From UBA2402 sp037139735 (GTDB taxonomy: Bacteria; Planctomycetota; Phycisphaerae; Phycisphaerales; UBA1924): 64,000 nt of DNA. Below the pieces are notes generated by a model. The model did not search any database and was not told the DNA's origin. It saw only the letters and a list, made by a program, of their open reading frames with translations. Location of the stretch: positions 1 to 64,000 of the forward strand of contig JBAXFU010000003.1 of the NCBI GenBank assembly GCA_037139735.1, read 5' to 3'. The position numbers were made by a program, and so were the translations under genes. Below are positions 7,627-15,781 of the stretch, one piece after another (within the stretch, counting starts at the first letter, position 1; every line of letters begins with the position of its first letter).

Positions 7627-8916
7627 TCAGCGAGGCGAGGTCGCGAAGCAGGCCTCGCATTCCGTGCGGGTGAGGGCGTGACGAGGCTCGCGGCGGGTTG
7701 CGGCCGTGATCGAGTCTTCGGGGTGGGGCCTGACGATGGGCGTGTCCGACCCGAACCAGAGCAATCGGCCGGGCTCGCATCCCGAGTCGACCAGCCGACG
7801 CAGGGGAAGGACTCGCTCGGCGTGCTCGGGGAACTGTCGAGCCAGCACGGGCGCGTCCGCGAGCAGGTGACAGGGTTGCACGCTTGCCACGACTTCCATG
7901 GCGGCGAAGCGGCCGATGTCCGCGGGATCGATCAACTCGGCGTGCTCGATGCGAAGGCGAGGCAGGCCGTCGACGAAGCCGCCGCCGCCGGTCTCTGCCG
8001 CGGCGTCGAGCGTCGCACGCACCGCGCCGTCGCCGATGGCGTGCACGGCCAGTCCGAGGTTCAACGCGTGGGCTTGGCGCATGGCCGCGGCGAGGGACGG
8101 ACGATCCATGAGCGGGGTGCCGCAGGGATGGCCCGGCAGTGGGTCGGCGAAGGGAACGAGCGTCCAGGCGGTGCGGCTGTTGAGGGTGCCGTCGGCGAAG
8201 ACCTTGCCGCCGGCGAGTCGCACGCGTTGGCGGCTCCATCCGGCCCGGGCCTGCTGCTGGAGCGACTCGAGGGGGGCGTGCAGTCGCACGGGCATCGGCA
8301 AGCGACCGTCGTCGTCGAGGGTGGCCAGCAGTGGACCGAGCCACGACGGGCTGAGCAGGTCGTGGACTTCGTTGAAGCCGTGGGAGGCGAGGTCTGCCAG
8401 TCCCGCTTCGACATGACGGCGCCATTGCGAGGGCGAGGGTTGCGGGGCGGCATTCCATGCGAGCATCGCCGCGGCTTCGAGGAGGACGCCGTCGGGATCG
8501 CCGGCGGGGTCGCGACAGATCACCCCGCCGGGCGGGTCGGCCGTGCCTGGCGCGATGGCGCACGCCGCGAGGACCGCGGTGGACGCCACGACGCTGTGGT
8601 GATCGAACGACATGATGCAGCAGGGGCGATCGAGGGCGATGCGATCGAGTTCGAGGGCACGGGGCCAACTCGGGTCGTCGGTGAAGGCGTTGACGCGGAG
8701 GCCGAAGCCCAGCAGCCACGCGTCGGGCGGTTCTGCGACCATCGTGGCGGCATGACGGGCGATGCGATCGAGCGCGTCGGCCTTGGTGGTGGAGGTCGAG
8801 AGATCGAGCATGGAGAGGGCGCGACCGTGCAGGTGCAGGTGAGCGTGGGCCTCGCGACGGGCCACCGAGGGCGATGCGGCGGCGGGAGAACGTTCGGGTG
8901 CGTGGGCGTGTGCCAT
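7627..8916 (-). CDS. YtcJ-like amidohydrolase, N-terminally minimal
   Basis: A 429-residue metal-dependent hydrolase of the amidohydrolase-3/YtcJ type. Visible motifs in order: AHAHLHLHGRALSMLDL near residue 25 (start of the barrel and metal site), AGGKVFADGTLNSRTAW, VHAIGDGAV, LRIEHAELI, and LWFGSDTPIV, which carries the late metal-site Asp. Relatives usually have a beta-sandwich segment ahead of the first histidine motif; here only about 20 residues precede it. The ATG at 8916 lies 22 bases after the stop of the upstream gene, so the two are probably cotranscribed. Substrate unknown. Confidence 0.75.
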   Translation of the reverse strand: MAHAHAPERSPAAASPSVARREAHAHLHLHGRALSMLDLSTSTTKADALDRIARHAATMVAEPPDAWLLGFGLRVNAFTDDPSWPRALELDRIALDRPCCIMSFDHHSVVASTAVLAACAIAPGTADPPGGVICRDPAGDPDGVLLEAAAMLAWNAAPQPSPSQWRRHVEAGLADLASHGFNEVHDLLSPSWLGPLLATLDDDGRLPMPVRLHAPLESLQQQARAGWSRQRVRLAGGKVFADGTLNSRTAWTLVPFADPLPGHPCGTPLMDRPSLAAAMRQAHALNLGLAVHAIGDGAVRATLDAAAETGGGGFVDGLPRLRIEHAELIDPADIGRFAAMEVVASVQPCHLLADAPVLARQFPEHAERVLPLRRLVDSGCEPGRLLWFGSDTPIVRPHPEDSITAATRREPRHALTRTECEACFATSPR

Positions 8917-8938
8917 GGCGTGACGCGTGGATGGAGGG

Positions 8939-9538
8939 TCAGGCCGGGGAGGCGAGGTGGGCGAGCGCCGACTCGACGGACTGGATGGGCGCGTCGGGCC
9001 ACTCGATGCGGACGATGCCGAAGGGGGCTCGGAGATCGGCGCCCAGGGGGTCGAGGCCCACCAATGCGGGCGATTCGACGTCGGCGCCGGCGGCACGGCA
9101 GGCGCGGCGAAGGGAGGGGAGGTCGGCGTTGGCCGTGCGGCATGCCGCGGGCTCGCGGGAGGCAAAGGGGTTGGGCTGCACGACCTGGGCGGCGTCGATG
9201 ACGTCGCCCATGAAGCGAACCTGCTCGACCGTCAGCAGGATCCAGGCGCGTTGATGGCGGCCCTTGGGCGTTCCGAGATGGATGAGGAAGCGGTCGCACC
9301 GGGCATCGACGGCGGGATCGAGGGCGAGGGGGGCGCCGAGCATCTGGAGCGACCGGTCGTCATCGTCGGGGACGTGGAGGGTGATGGCGTCGCAGTCGAC
9401 GAGGTCGGGCTGAACGGCCATGACGGGGTGGCCGGAGGCGGGATCGATGATGAAACGAACGGGCTCGATGCGACCGGCGGCGGCCAGGAGGCCATCGGCA
9501 TGTCGCCGGAGGTGGAGCAGGGCGGGCGTGGGGCGCAC
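8939..9538 (-). CDS. Conserved hypothetical protein, 199 aa
   Basis: A soluble protein starting at a GTG (9538). It begins with LRRHADGLLAAAGRIEPVRF, then a beta-rich region with RFIIDPASGHPVMA and a second half containing LLTVEQVRFMGDVIDAAQVVQPNPF. The strand pattern and the phrase about stored position and value suggest a split-barrel flavin-type fold, but I cannot confirm any cofactor motif. It is immediately upstream of the amidohydrolase gene on the same strand and likely shares its transcript. No signal peptide or membrane segment is seen. Confidence 0.55.
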   Translation of the reverse strand: MRPTPALLHLRRHADGLLAAAGRIEPVRFIIDPASGHPVMAVQPDLVDCDAITLHVPDDDDRSLQMLGAPLALDPAVDARCDRFLIHLGTPKGRHQRAWILLTVEQVRFMGDVIDAAQVVQPNPFASREPAACRTANADLPSLRRACRAAGADVESPALVGLDPLGADLRAPFGIVRIEWPDAPIQSVESALAHLASPA

Positions 9539-9575
9539 GATCGATTATTGACGCGGGCGGGGGCCGCAGGGGTCG

Positions 9576-9614
9576 AAAAACGACGCAGGGCCGGGGAGAG
9601 CCCGGCCCTGCGTC
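9576..9614 (-). terminator. Strong terminator after Lys-rich micropeptide gene
   Basis: A perfect 14-bp stem (9614-9601 with 9595-9582, GACGCAGGGCCGGG type) with a 5-nt loop is followed on the minus strand by G and TTTTT. It lies 141 bases after the stop of the 23-codon gene and before the next gene start at 9538, which supports transcription of the tiny gene as a unit. Confidence 0.9.
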
Positions 9615-9754
9615 AGTTGATTCGTGCTTGTCCCGGTTCGCACAGCGACTGTCGTCGGTGGGCGGCGGAGGAGTTTCACCGGGCGAGCCATCGGGGCTTC
9701 GTGCTCCGGACGTCGCTCCGCCGCGGGGACAAGGCTCGAGGCGAAGGGGTCGCC

Positions 9755-9826
9755 TTACTTCTTGGCGGCCTTCTTCTTGCCGGCCTTCTTCGCGGTCTTC
9801 TTCTTCGCAGCCTTCTTCTTAGCCAT
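9755..9826 (-). CDS. 23-aa Lys/Ala-rich peptide (histone-H1-tail-like)
   Basis: The predicted peptide is almost entirely Lys and Ala with one Thr and a single Gly: it begins MAKKKAAKKK and ends KKKAAKK. This composition resembles histone H1 or bacterial nucleoid-protein tails, so nucleic acid binding is inferred. GGAG lies 8-11 nt upstream of the ATG at 9826, and a perfect terminator follows, so it looks like a genuine monocistronic gene rather than noise. A longer in-frame opening reaches 9955, but its extra residues show no matching composition. The upstream intergenic region is long and carries A-tracts. Confidence 0.65.
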   Translation of the reverse strand: MAKKKAAKKKTAKKAGKKKAAKK

Positions 9827-10248
9827 CTTCGTTCTCCGTGAAAGAGTTGTGAGCACCAGCGATTCGCACCACCCGGCGCGCTGTCTGGTCTCGGTACACC
9901 AGTAGATTATCGGAAAAATCTCCGCGGGTGCTTGAATCGCGCGGAAATTTCTCAAGTTCTTCCGGATCGCTTCCGTCCGACGACGGCGCGATTCGCGTCG
10001 CGTCGTCGCGAAGCGAGCGAAATCGCGGCGGGAAAAAAACTTCGTTTCGTGCAGGGTTCACGCGTGTTTTTCGACATGCATCAACGAACGATCGCGTCGA
10101 CGACGAGGCGCGCGAAGGTCGATCAGGGCATCGGATCGGCGTTGAAAAAATATTTTGGATGACGTCGAAAAAATCGTCACCGAGCGACCGCGAGGGCGCG
10201 TCTCGACGTCCATCGCGCGACTTCGCGGCGCGGTTGCTATGCTCATGC
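9827..10248. other. 422-bp divergent intergenic region with A-tracts
   Basis: This gap separates the Lys-rich peptide gene (minus) from the M16-like gene (plus). It is clearly richer in A/T than its surroundings and has A-tracts of 6-7 bases at 10033-10039, 10145-10150 and 10168-10173, the last two about two helical turns apart. Apart from the candidate -10 element at 10238-10243 I can assign nothing in it; no coding frame is convincing. Confidence 0.55.
10238..10243 (+). promoter_or_regulatory. Candidate -10 element, leaderless, M16-like gene
   Basis: TATGCT ends 5 nt before the ATG at 10249. Confidence 0.45.
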
Positions 10249-11499
10249 ATGAGTGAGATCGTCGTCCATGCGCTCGAGTGCGGCGCGACCCTCGTGGTGG
10301 AGCGCATGCCGTCGGTTCGGTCCGCGGCCGCGTCGTGGATGATCCCCGGTGGAAGTGCCTGCGATCCGGTCGACGGCCAGGGCCGTGCGACGATGTGGGT
10401 GGAGCTTCTGCTGCGGGGCGCGGGTTCGCTGAGCAGTCGCGAGCAGGCCGACGCCTTCGATCGTCTCGGCGTGTCGCGGTCGGTCGACATGGGTTCGTAC
10501 AACCTGCGGATCGCGGCGGGGTTGCTGGGACAGCACCTGCCGGCGGCCTTGCCGCTGATGGTGGACATGGTGTTGCGGCCGCGGATGGACGACGAGGCGA
10601 TCGATCCGTGCCGCGATCTGGCCCTTCAGGCGATCGAATCGCTCAACGACGACCCCCAGGAGCGGGCGTCGCACCTGGCGAGGGAGCGACACTACCCCAC
10701 GCCCATCAACCGATCGGGCCTTGGGACGCCCGAAGGCCTTGGGGCCCTGGACGGGACTCGCTTGCGGGGCGAATGGGCGTCGCAGGCCCTGCCTCGGGGC
10801 TTGATTCTCGCCTTCGCGGGCGATGTGGATCCCGCGGCGACGGCCGCGTCGCTCGACGCCCTCTTTCGCGAATGGCGAGGCGGCGTCGCGGAACCCGCCC
10901 TCGGGCCCGCCGCACCCCGCGGCTATCACCACGAGGAGGATCCGTCGAACCAGGTGCAGGTGATTCTGCTGCACGATGCGCCCCCCGAGTCGCATCCCGA
11001 CAGCATCCTCGAGAAGGTCGTGGTCAACGTGCTCTCGGGGGGCATGGCGGGTCGGCTCTTCACCGAGGTGAGGGAGAAGCGTGGGCTGTGCTATGCCGTG
11101 AGCGCGGGGTATCGAGGCGATCGCGACTTCGGTTCCCTCGCCGCGTATGTCGGCACGACGCCCGAGAAGGCCCAGCAGTCGCTGGACGTGCTGCACGACC
11201 AACTCGCGATGCTCGAGACGTCCGAGGGGCGCATCACCGAAGACGAGTTCGCCCGCGCCATCGTGGGCATGAAGAGTTCGGTGGTCTTCAGCGGCGAGTC
11301 GTCCGGCGCGAGGGCGGCGACGCTCGCCGCGGACGTTCGGCGGCTGGGTCGTCCGCGTTCGCTCGAGGAGATCGCCGCGCAGATCGACGCCGTCACGCTC
11401 GAGGGCGTCAACGACTACCTCGCGAGGCGATCGATGGGTCGATGCACGATCCAGACGCTGGGCCCCGCCGAGCTTCGGCCGCCCGCGACGGGCGGGTGA
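10249..11499 (+). CDS. M16 (pitrilysin/MPP) family protein lacking the zinc motif
   Basis: A 416-residue protein with the two-lobe M16 layout. The C-terminal lobe is typical: GGMAGRLFTEVREKRGLCYA (about 264-283) contains the family Arg/Tyr region. At the N-terminal site, where active members have HXXEH, the sequence is TMWVELLLRGAG (about 46-57): the glutamate position may be kept but both histidines are replaced. It is therefore probably a non-catalytic member, like the partner subunits of bacterial M16 heterodimers. No active partner gene is in the window. The ATG at 10249 is chosen over longer frames because family homology starts here and a -10-like hexamer precedes it. Confidence 0.8.
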   Translation: MSEIVVHALECGATLVVERMPSVRSAAASWMIPGGSACDPVDGQGRATMWVELLLRGAGSLSSREQADAFDRLGVSRSVDMGSYNLRIAAGLLGQHLPAALPLMVDMVLRPRMDDEAIDPCRDLALQAIESLNDDPQERASHLARERHYPTPINRSGLGTPEGLGALDGTRLRGEWASQALPRGLILAFAGDVDPAATAASLDALFREWRGGVAEPALGPAAPRGYHHEEDPSNQVQVILLHDAPPESHPDSILEKVVVNVLSGGMAGRLFTEVREKRGLCYAVSAGYRGDRDFGSLAAYVGTTPEKAQQSLDVLHDQLAMLETSEGRITEDEFARAIVGMKSSVVFSGESSGARAATLAADVRRLGRPRSLEEIAAQIDAVTLEGVNDYLARRSMGRCTIQTLGPAELRPPATGG

Positions 11500-11733
11500 T
11501 GGGCCGGGAGATCGTCAGTCGAAGGGCTCGACGCGGCCAGTGATGCCGCGACGTGCGGCGCTGCCTCCATCCGCGACCGCTTGAGCGTGGCTGCGCGGCG
11601 CATGACGTTGAACGCCACGTCGTCGGCGAGGCGATCGCCACCGCGCGGCGGCGAGGCGGCGGAGGATGGGTGCGTGGCGATGCCGGGGCCGACGGGCGGC
11701 CGAGTCGTCGTCGCGATCCATCGACGATCCGAC

Positions 11734-12852
11734 TCAGCGTGGTGATGGCGAGGGTTGGGCGATGGCGGCGTCGCGCAGGGTCGCGAGGGTGGTCTCGCGA
11801 TCCTTCTTCGCGCGTTCGGAGGCGGCATGCACGCGGCCGGTCGCCGGGATCATGATGGCGGCGAGCGGTCCGAACTCATCGGCGTTGACGCGGGCCTCGA
11901 CTCGTTCGATGACCTCCTTGGGCTCGCTCGAGTCCCAGGCCTCTTCGAGGGCGTCGAAGGCGTCGTTGAACCGATCGAGTTCGATCGCGATGCGGCGGCC
12001 ATCCCACTCCGAGATGATCTTGGCTCGCAAGCGGGTCGCGTCGTCCTGATCGGAGCCCTGCAGGAACGTCTCGACGAGTTTCGAGCCTGCGTCGGGGCCT
12101 GTGAATCGGCCGAGCGTGCCTTGCACCGCGAGTTCGCGCTCGCCCCGGAGGGACGAACGCACGAGGAATGGATCGACGTGGTCGAGGGATTCGAGCGTCT
12201 CGACGAGCAGGGTTCGGGAGGATTCGGCGAGCGTGCCGCCGGCGGCCAGCGTTCGCATCTCGTCGAAGGCGACGGCCGACATGGCCACGCCCACCAGCGA
12301 CGAGATCAGGATGCGATCCTGCGAGGCGTGGCGAGCGATTCGGACGATGGCGGCGAGTCGCTCGGCCGCCTGTGCGGGCGACCCTTGGGCCAGCGACACG
12401 CGGGCCGACCATCGCAGGATGCGGGCCGCCGAACGCAGCTTGCCGAGGTGGGGGAGCAGGAGGCTGAAGCCCTCCTCGGTGGCGAGTTCGAGGTCGTACT
12501 TGGCGAGGCGGGAGGCGTTGATCCACGGGGCGACGTCGTACGACTCAATGGCCGCGAGTGCGGCGGCGGCGGCTGGGTTGTTCTTGATCGACTCGAGGGT
12601 GACGCCGCAGGCGTCGTAGTCGACCGCGGCGACCTTCTCGGTCAGGTCGCGTGGCATCTCCATCGCCAGGGCGAGGTACTTGATGGCCGCGTTGCGGTCG
12701 GCGGGGGCGACGCGAGCGACCGGCGGGACGGGGGAGGGCATGGCAGGGGGCGGGGCAGGAGTCTTCGGGGCGGGCGGCGGCTCGAGGGCGAGGAGGGAGG
12801 CTCCGCCGAGGGCGAGGACGGTCAAAGCGGACGCGGGGCGTGGCCGGGGCAT
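11734..12852 (-). CDS. Secreted planctomycete hypothetical protein
   Basis: A 372-residue protein with a signal peptide (residues 1 to about 23), a Pro-rich linker (24-50) and a mostly helical body. The phrase LGKLRSAARILRWSARVSLA followed by a stretch of short helices resembles planctomycete secreted proteins of unknown function; no catalytic motif is visible. AAGGAG lies about 7 nt upstream of the ATG at 12852 and fixes the start. It follows the exopolysaccharide genes on the same strand after a 149-base gap, so membership of that transcript is uncertain. Confidence 0.65.
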   Translation of the reverse strand: MPRPRPASALTVLALGGASLLALEPPPAPKTPAPPPAMPSPVPPVARVAPADRNAAIKYLALAMEMPRDLTEKVAAVDYDACGVTLESIKNNPAAAAALAAIESYDVAPWINASRLAKYDLELATEEGFSLLLPHLGKLRSAARILRWSARVSLAQGSPAQAAERLAAIVRIARHASQDRILISSLVGVAMSAVAFDEMRTLAAGGTLAESSRTLLVETLESLDHVDPFLVRSSLRGERELAVQGTLGRFTGPDAGSKLVETFLQGSDQDDATRLRAKIISEWDGRRIAIELDRFNDAFDALEEAWDSSEPKEVIERVEARVNADEFGPLAAIMIPATGRVHAASERAKKDRETTLATLRDAAIAQPSPSPR

Positions 12853-13001
12853 GATGTGCTCCTTGGAGAGGATGCTGACGGCGTTCCGGGGATGGGTCGG
12901 TCGGAGCGGTCCTTGGGACGGGTCGCGGAATGGTTCGTCGATTGCTCGCAAGGGACCCCGTCGCTCATCGCCCGTGTACTTGCAACTGGCGACATGGTTG
13001 C

Positions 13002-13412
13002 TCAGTCTCTGGCGAGGGAGCCCCAGAGGGCCATGAGGAGGGCGGCGGCGAGGGTGCCCATGGTGTTGGCGGCCATGTCGTCCCACGCGCAGGTGCGGTT
13101 GAGGGCGGGGATGGCCTGGAGACCTTCATCGATGCCGGCGAAGGCGGCGCAGGCGATCCACGCGAGCGAGATGTTGCGACGCGAGAAGACGGGGCCGAAG
13201 AAGCCCGACGCGATGGCGAGGGTGGTAAAGGCGCCGAAAAACGACAGGTGCGCCACGAGATCGGAGCGGTGGACGATCTCGGGCACCTTGAGGGCGGGCC
13301 AGAGCGTGAGCACGATCAGGACGAGGGAGTAGCCCAGGAAGAGCCATCGGACGGGACGGCGTGCGGCGGGGTCTTCGAGCGTGCGTGCGGCGAGGATCAG
13401 TCGAGCGTTCAC
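13002..13412 (-). CDS. VanZ-like family membrane protein
   Basis: A 136-residue integral membrane protein with about four transmembrane helices, starting around WLFLGYSLVLIVLTLWPALK. The phrases DLVAHLSFFGAFTTLA and AGIDEGLQAIPALNRTCAWDD match the VanZ-like pattern (His/Gly-rich loop, then Asp-Glu-x-x-Gln and Trp-Asp-Asp). The GTG start at 13412 overlaps the ParA stop by GTGA, so the two are translationally coupled. Genes of this family are often found in exopolysaccharide and exosortase loci; their biochemical role is not known. Confidence 0.8.
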   Translation of the reverse strand: MNARLILAARTLEDPAARRPVRWLFLGYSLVLIVLTLWPALKVPEIVHRSDLVAHLSFFGAFTTLAIASGFFGPVFSRRNISLAWIACAAFAGIDEGLQAIPALNRTCAWDDMAANTMGTLAAALLMALWGSLARD

Positions 13413-14275
13413 GCGGTGGCGTCCTGGGGCGAGGTGGCGGCACGGCGGGCCAGCAGGGCGTCCCACTCCTTGAGGAGCGCGGCGCCGAGCGCGGCGTAGT
13501 CCTCTGCGCCCGGGGCTTGCGGCGCGTATTGGAAGATGGTCTGGCCGAAGGAGGGGCACTCGGCGAGCTTGATGTTGCGGCGGATGGCGGGCCTGAGCAC
13601 GCGGGCAAACTTCCAGGGGGATTCGGCCTGACGCGACTGCTCGAAGAAGGACTCGAGTTCGGCGACGACCTCGCGGGTGTGGGCCGAGGAGGTGTCGTGC
13701 ATGCAGAGGACGACGCCGCTGACGCGAAGGCGGGGGTTGTAGGCCTGGCTGACCTGACGGACGGTCTCGAGGAGTTTGACGACGCCCTGCAGCGCGAGGA
13801 AGTGGGCCTGCATGGGGATGATCACCTCGCGGGCCGCGGTGAGCGCGTTGACGGTGAGATGGCCCAGCGAGGGCGGGCAGTCGATGAGGATGAACTCGTA
13901 GCGGTCGCCCAGCGACGCGAGGGCGCGGTCGAGGCGGCGGTGGGGTTCTGGAAGCGAGGCCAGTTCGCTCTCGGCGGCGGCGAGGTCGACGGTGCTTGGG
14001 ATGATGTCGAGGTGTTCGCCTGCGGAGCGGATGGCGGCGGACGCGGGTTCGGTGTCGTCGATGAGGACGTCGTAGACGGTGCGGCCGGGCGCGTTGAGGT
14101 CGACGCCGACGTGAAGGGAGGAGTGCCCTTGGGGGTCGAGGTCCACGATGAGGGTGGGGCGACCGGCCCGAGCGAGGGCGGCGGCGAGGTTGACGGTGGT
14201 GGTGGTTTTCCCGACGCCGCCCTTTTGGTTCATGAGGGCGATGGTGCGGACCGGGCGTGGCGGTTGGCTGGTCAT
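13409..14275 (-). CDS. ParA/Soj-family ATPase
   Basis: A 288-residue deviant-Walker ATPase. The Walker A loop is QKGGVGKTTTTVNLA near residue 17, Walker A' is LIVDLDPQGHSS, and Walker B is FILIDCPPSLG. It looks fully competent for ATP binding and dimerisation. It is like chromosomal Soj, but no parB or parS-like site is seen nearby; it sits between the WecA-like gene and a VanZ-like gene in the exopolysaccharide cluster, so a role in positioning that machinery is possible. ATG at 14275 is preferred over an in-frame TTG at 14287; TATCCT lies 11 nt upstream. Confidence 0.85.
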   Translation of the reverse strand: MTSQPPRPVRTIALMNQKGGVGKTTTTVNLAAALARAGRPTLIVDLDPQGHSSLHVGVDLNAPGRTVYDVLIDDTEPASAAIRSAGEHLDIIPSTVDLAAAESELASLPEPHRRLDRALASLGDRYEFILIDCPPSLGHLTVNALTAAREVIIPMQAHFLALQGVVKLLETVRQVSQAYNPRLRVSGVVLCMHDTSSAHTREVVAELESFFEQSRQAESPWKFARVLRPAIRRNIKLAECPSFGQTIFQYAPQAPGAEDYAALGAALLKEWDALLARRAATSPQDATA

Positions 14276-14286
14276 GCGGGTCCGCA

Positions 14287-14292
14287 AGGATA
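14287..14292 (-). promoter_or_regulatory. Candidate internal -10 element before parA-like gene
   Basis: TATCCT on the minus strand ends 11 nt before the ATG at 14275 and could allow separate transcription of the ParA and VanZ-like genes. Confidence 0.35.
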
Positions 14293-14336
14293 GGGACTCG
14301 CGAGGGGAGGGCGGGACGCGGGGAGTGCCGCGGCGA

Positions 14337-15731
14337 TCAGGCGTTGGGCGGGGAGGCCGCGCCGGCCCGGGCGGTCTGGGCGCGGGCGTCGGAGGCGGCG
14401 GCCTGGGCCTCGATGGTCTTCTTGCGGGCGATCTTGATGGCGGTGACGCCGATGAAGGCGGCGAGCATCATCGCCAGGACGTAGATGATCCGGGCGCGGA
14501 GGAGCGTGATGCCTGCGCCCATGGCGGCGAAGGCCGCGGCGATGCCGTAGAGCGAGAGCACCGCGCCCTTGACGCCCAGCGCCCGCTTGAGCATGTGATG
14601 GAGGTGCTGGTCGTCGGCGGCCGAGATGTCCTTGCCTTCCATCTTGCGGCGGACGATGGCGAGGCTGGTGTCGATGATCGGCACGGCGTAGATCATCAGG
14701 CCGGCGAGCACGAGGAAGGTCTTGCCGGTGTCGCCCAGCGAGAGGATGATGGCGCAGGTGCAAAAGCCCATCATCAGACTGCCGGCGTCGCCGAGGAAGA
14801 TGGTCGCGGGATTGAAGTTGTGGGGGAGGAACCCCAGGCACGCGCCCAGGAGGGCGAGGCACAGCACGACGCGTTGGGCATCGCGGGGGCCGTCGTCGAC
14901 GGCGGCGAGGCCCAGGGCGACGATGAGCAGGCCCGTGGCGGCGATGGCGGTGGTGCCGCTGAGCAGGCCGTCGAGACCGTCGATGAGGTTGCTGGCGTTG
15001 CAGAGGCCCAGGACGGCGATGGCGATGATGCCGGTGCCGATCCAGTAGATGAAGTCGAGGGGGATGGCGTCGATGCCGCCGATGGCGACGGGCAGCGGGA
15101 TGTGAACAAGGAGGGTTTCATAGCCGCCGGCGAGGGTGGTCGACGCGACGCCCAGGGCCTTGGCGACCGGGAGGAGCATGCCTTGGGCGAGCTTGACGCC
15201 GACGTTGTCGATGGCGAGGGCGGCCGCGCCGATGAGTTGTCCGCCGATCTTGACGCGGGGGCTGATGTGGGCCACGTCATCGATGACGCCGACGAGCATG
15301 ATGACGGTCAGGCCGAGGATGACGGACATGGGCACCGGGAATGGCGAACCGAAGTCGCCGACGAAGCGGGTGGCGTGCCACTGCACGAGCCCATCGAAGC
15401 GGGAGCCCAGGAAGCTGTAGAAGATGCCGGCGATGATCCCGAGGTAGACCGCGACGCCGCCCAGGTACGCGATGGGCATGCTGTGCACCTTGCGGGCCTC
15501 GCTGGGGCGGTCGATCACGCCGTTGGCGACCGCCAGGCGGCGCATGATGGGCGTCGCGACCAGGCTGACCATGAAGGCGACGACGAGCACGCCGATGTAT
15601 CCCTCGAAGATCGCCATTCGGCTGACGACGTCCGCGGCGGCGCCGGCGGCCTCGCCGGCGGCGGCCGAGGAGTTCGGCGAGGTCAGCGTGCTGAGCACTT
15701 CACCGGATTGCATGACGGGGGCCGCGGGCAT
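14337..15731 (-). CDS. WecA/MraY-family polyprenyl-phosphate sugar-1-P transferase
   Basis: A 464-residue multi-pass membrane protein (about ten helices) that would transfer a sugar-1-phosphate, probably HexNAc, from UDP-sugar to undecaprenyl phosphate, starting a surface polysaccharide. Family motifs are clear: GVIDDVAHISPRVK, NLIDGLDGL, IFLGDAGSLMMGF and DDQHLHHMLKR. The first 40 residues are polar and Ala-rich before the first helix. It lies 50 bases downstream of the SDR gene in the exopolysaccharide cluster. TACGCT at 15765-15760 on the minus strand, 28 nt before the ATG, may provide an extra promoter. Confidence 0.9.
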   Translation of the reverse strand: MPAAPVMQSGEVLSTLTSPNSSAAAGEAAGAAADVVSRMAIFEGYIGVLVVAFMVSLVATPIMRRLAVANGVIDRPSEARKVHSMPIAYLGGVAVYLGIIAGIFYSFLGSRFDGLVQWHATRFVGDFGSPFPVPMSVILGLTVIMLVGVIDDVAHISPRVKIGGQLIGAAALAIDNVGVKLAQGMLLPVAKALGVASTTLAGGYETLLVHIPLPVAIGGIDAIPLDFIYWIGTGIIAIAVLGLCNASNLIDGLDGLLSGTTAIAATGLLIVALGLAAVDDGPRDAQRVVLCLALLGACLGFLPHNFNPATIFLGDAGSLMMGFCTCAIILSLGDTGKTFLVLAGLMIYAVPIIDTSLAIVRRKMEGKDISAADDQHLHHMLKRALGVKGAVLSLYGIAAAFAAMGAGITLLRARIIYVLAMMLAAFIGVTAIKIARKKTIEAQAAASDARAQTARAGAASPPNA

Positions 15732-15781
15732 GGGTGTCGAGGGGAGGGGGAACGGCTGGAGCGTAGCAGGACGAGGGATGG

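Noticed and set aside
11515..11721. 68-codon minus-strand frame after the secreted hypothetical gene, and an alternative frame with an amphipathic stretch
   Set aside because: The translation is Arg/Ala-rich, lacks a ribosome binding site and the alternative frame runs antisense into the M16-like gene. It could be a gene remnant, but I cannot support it.
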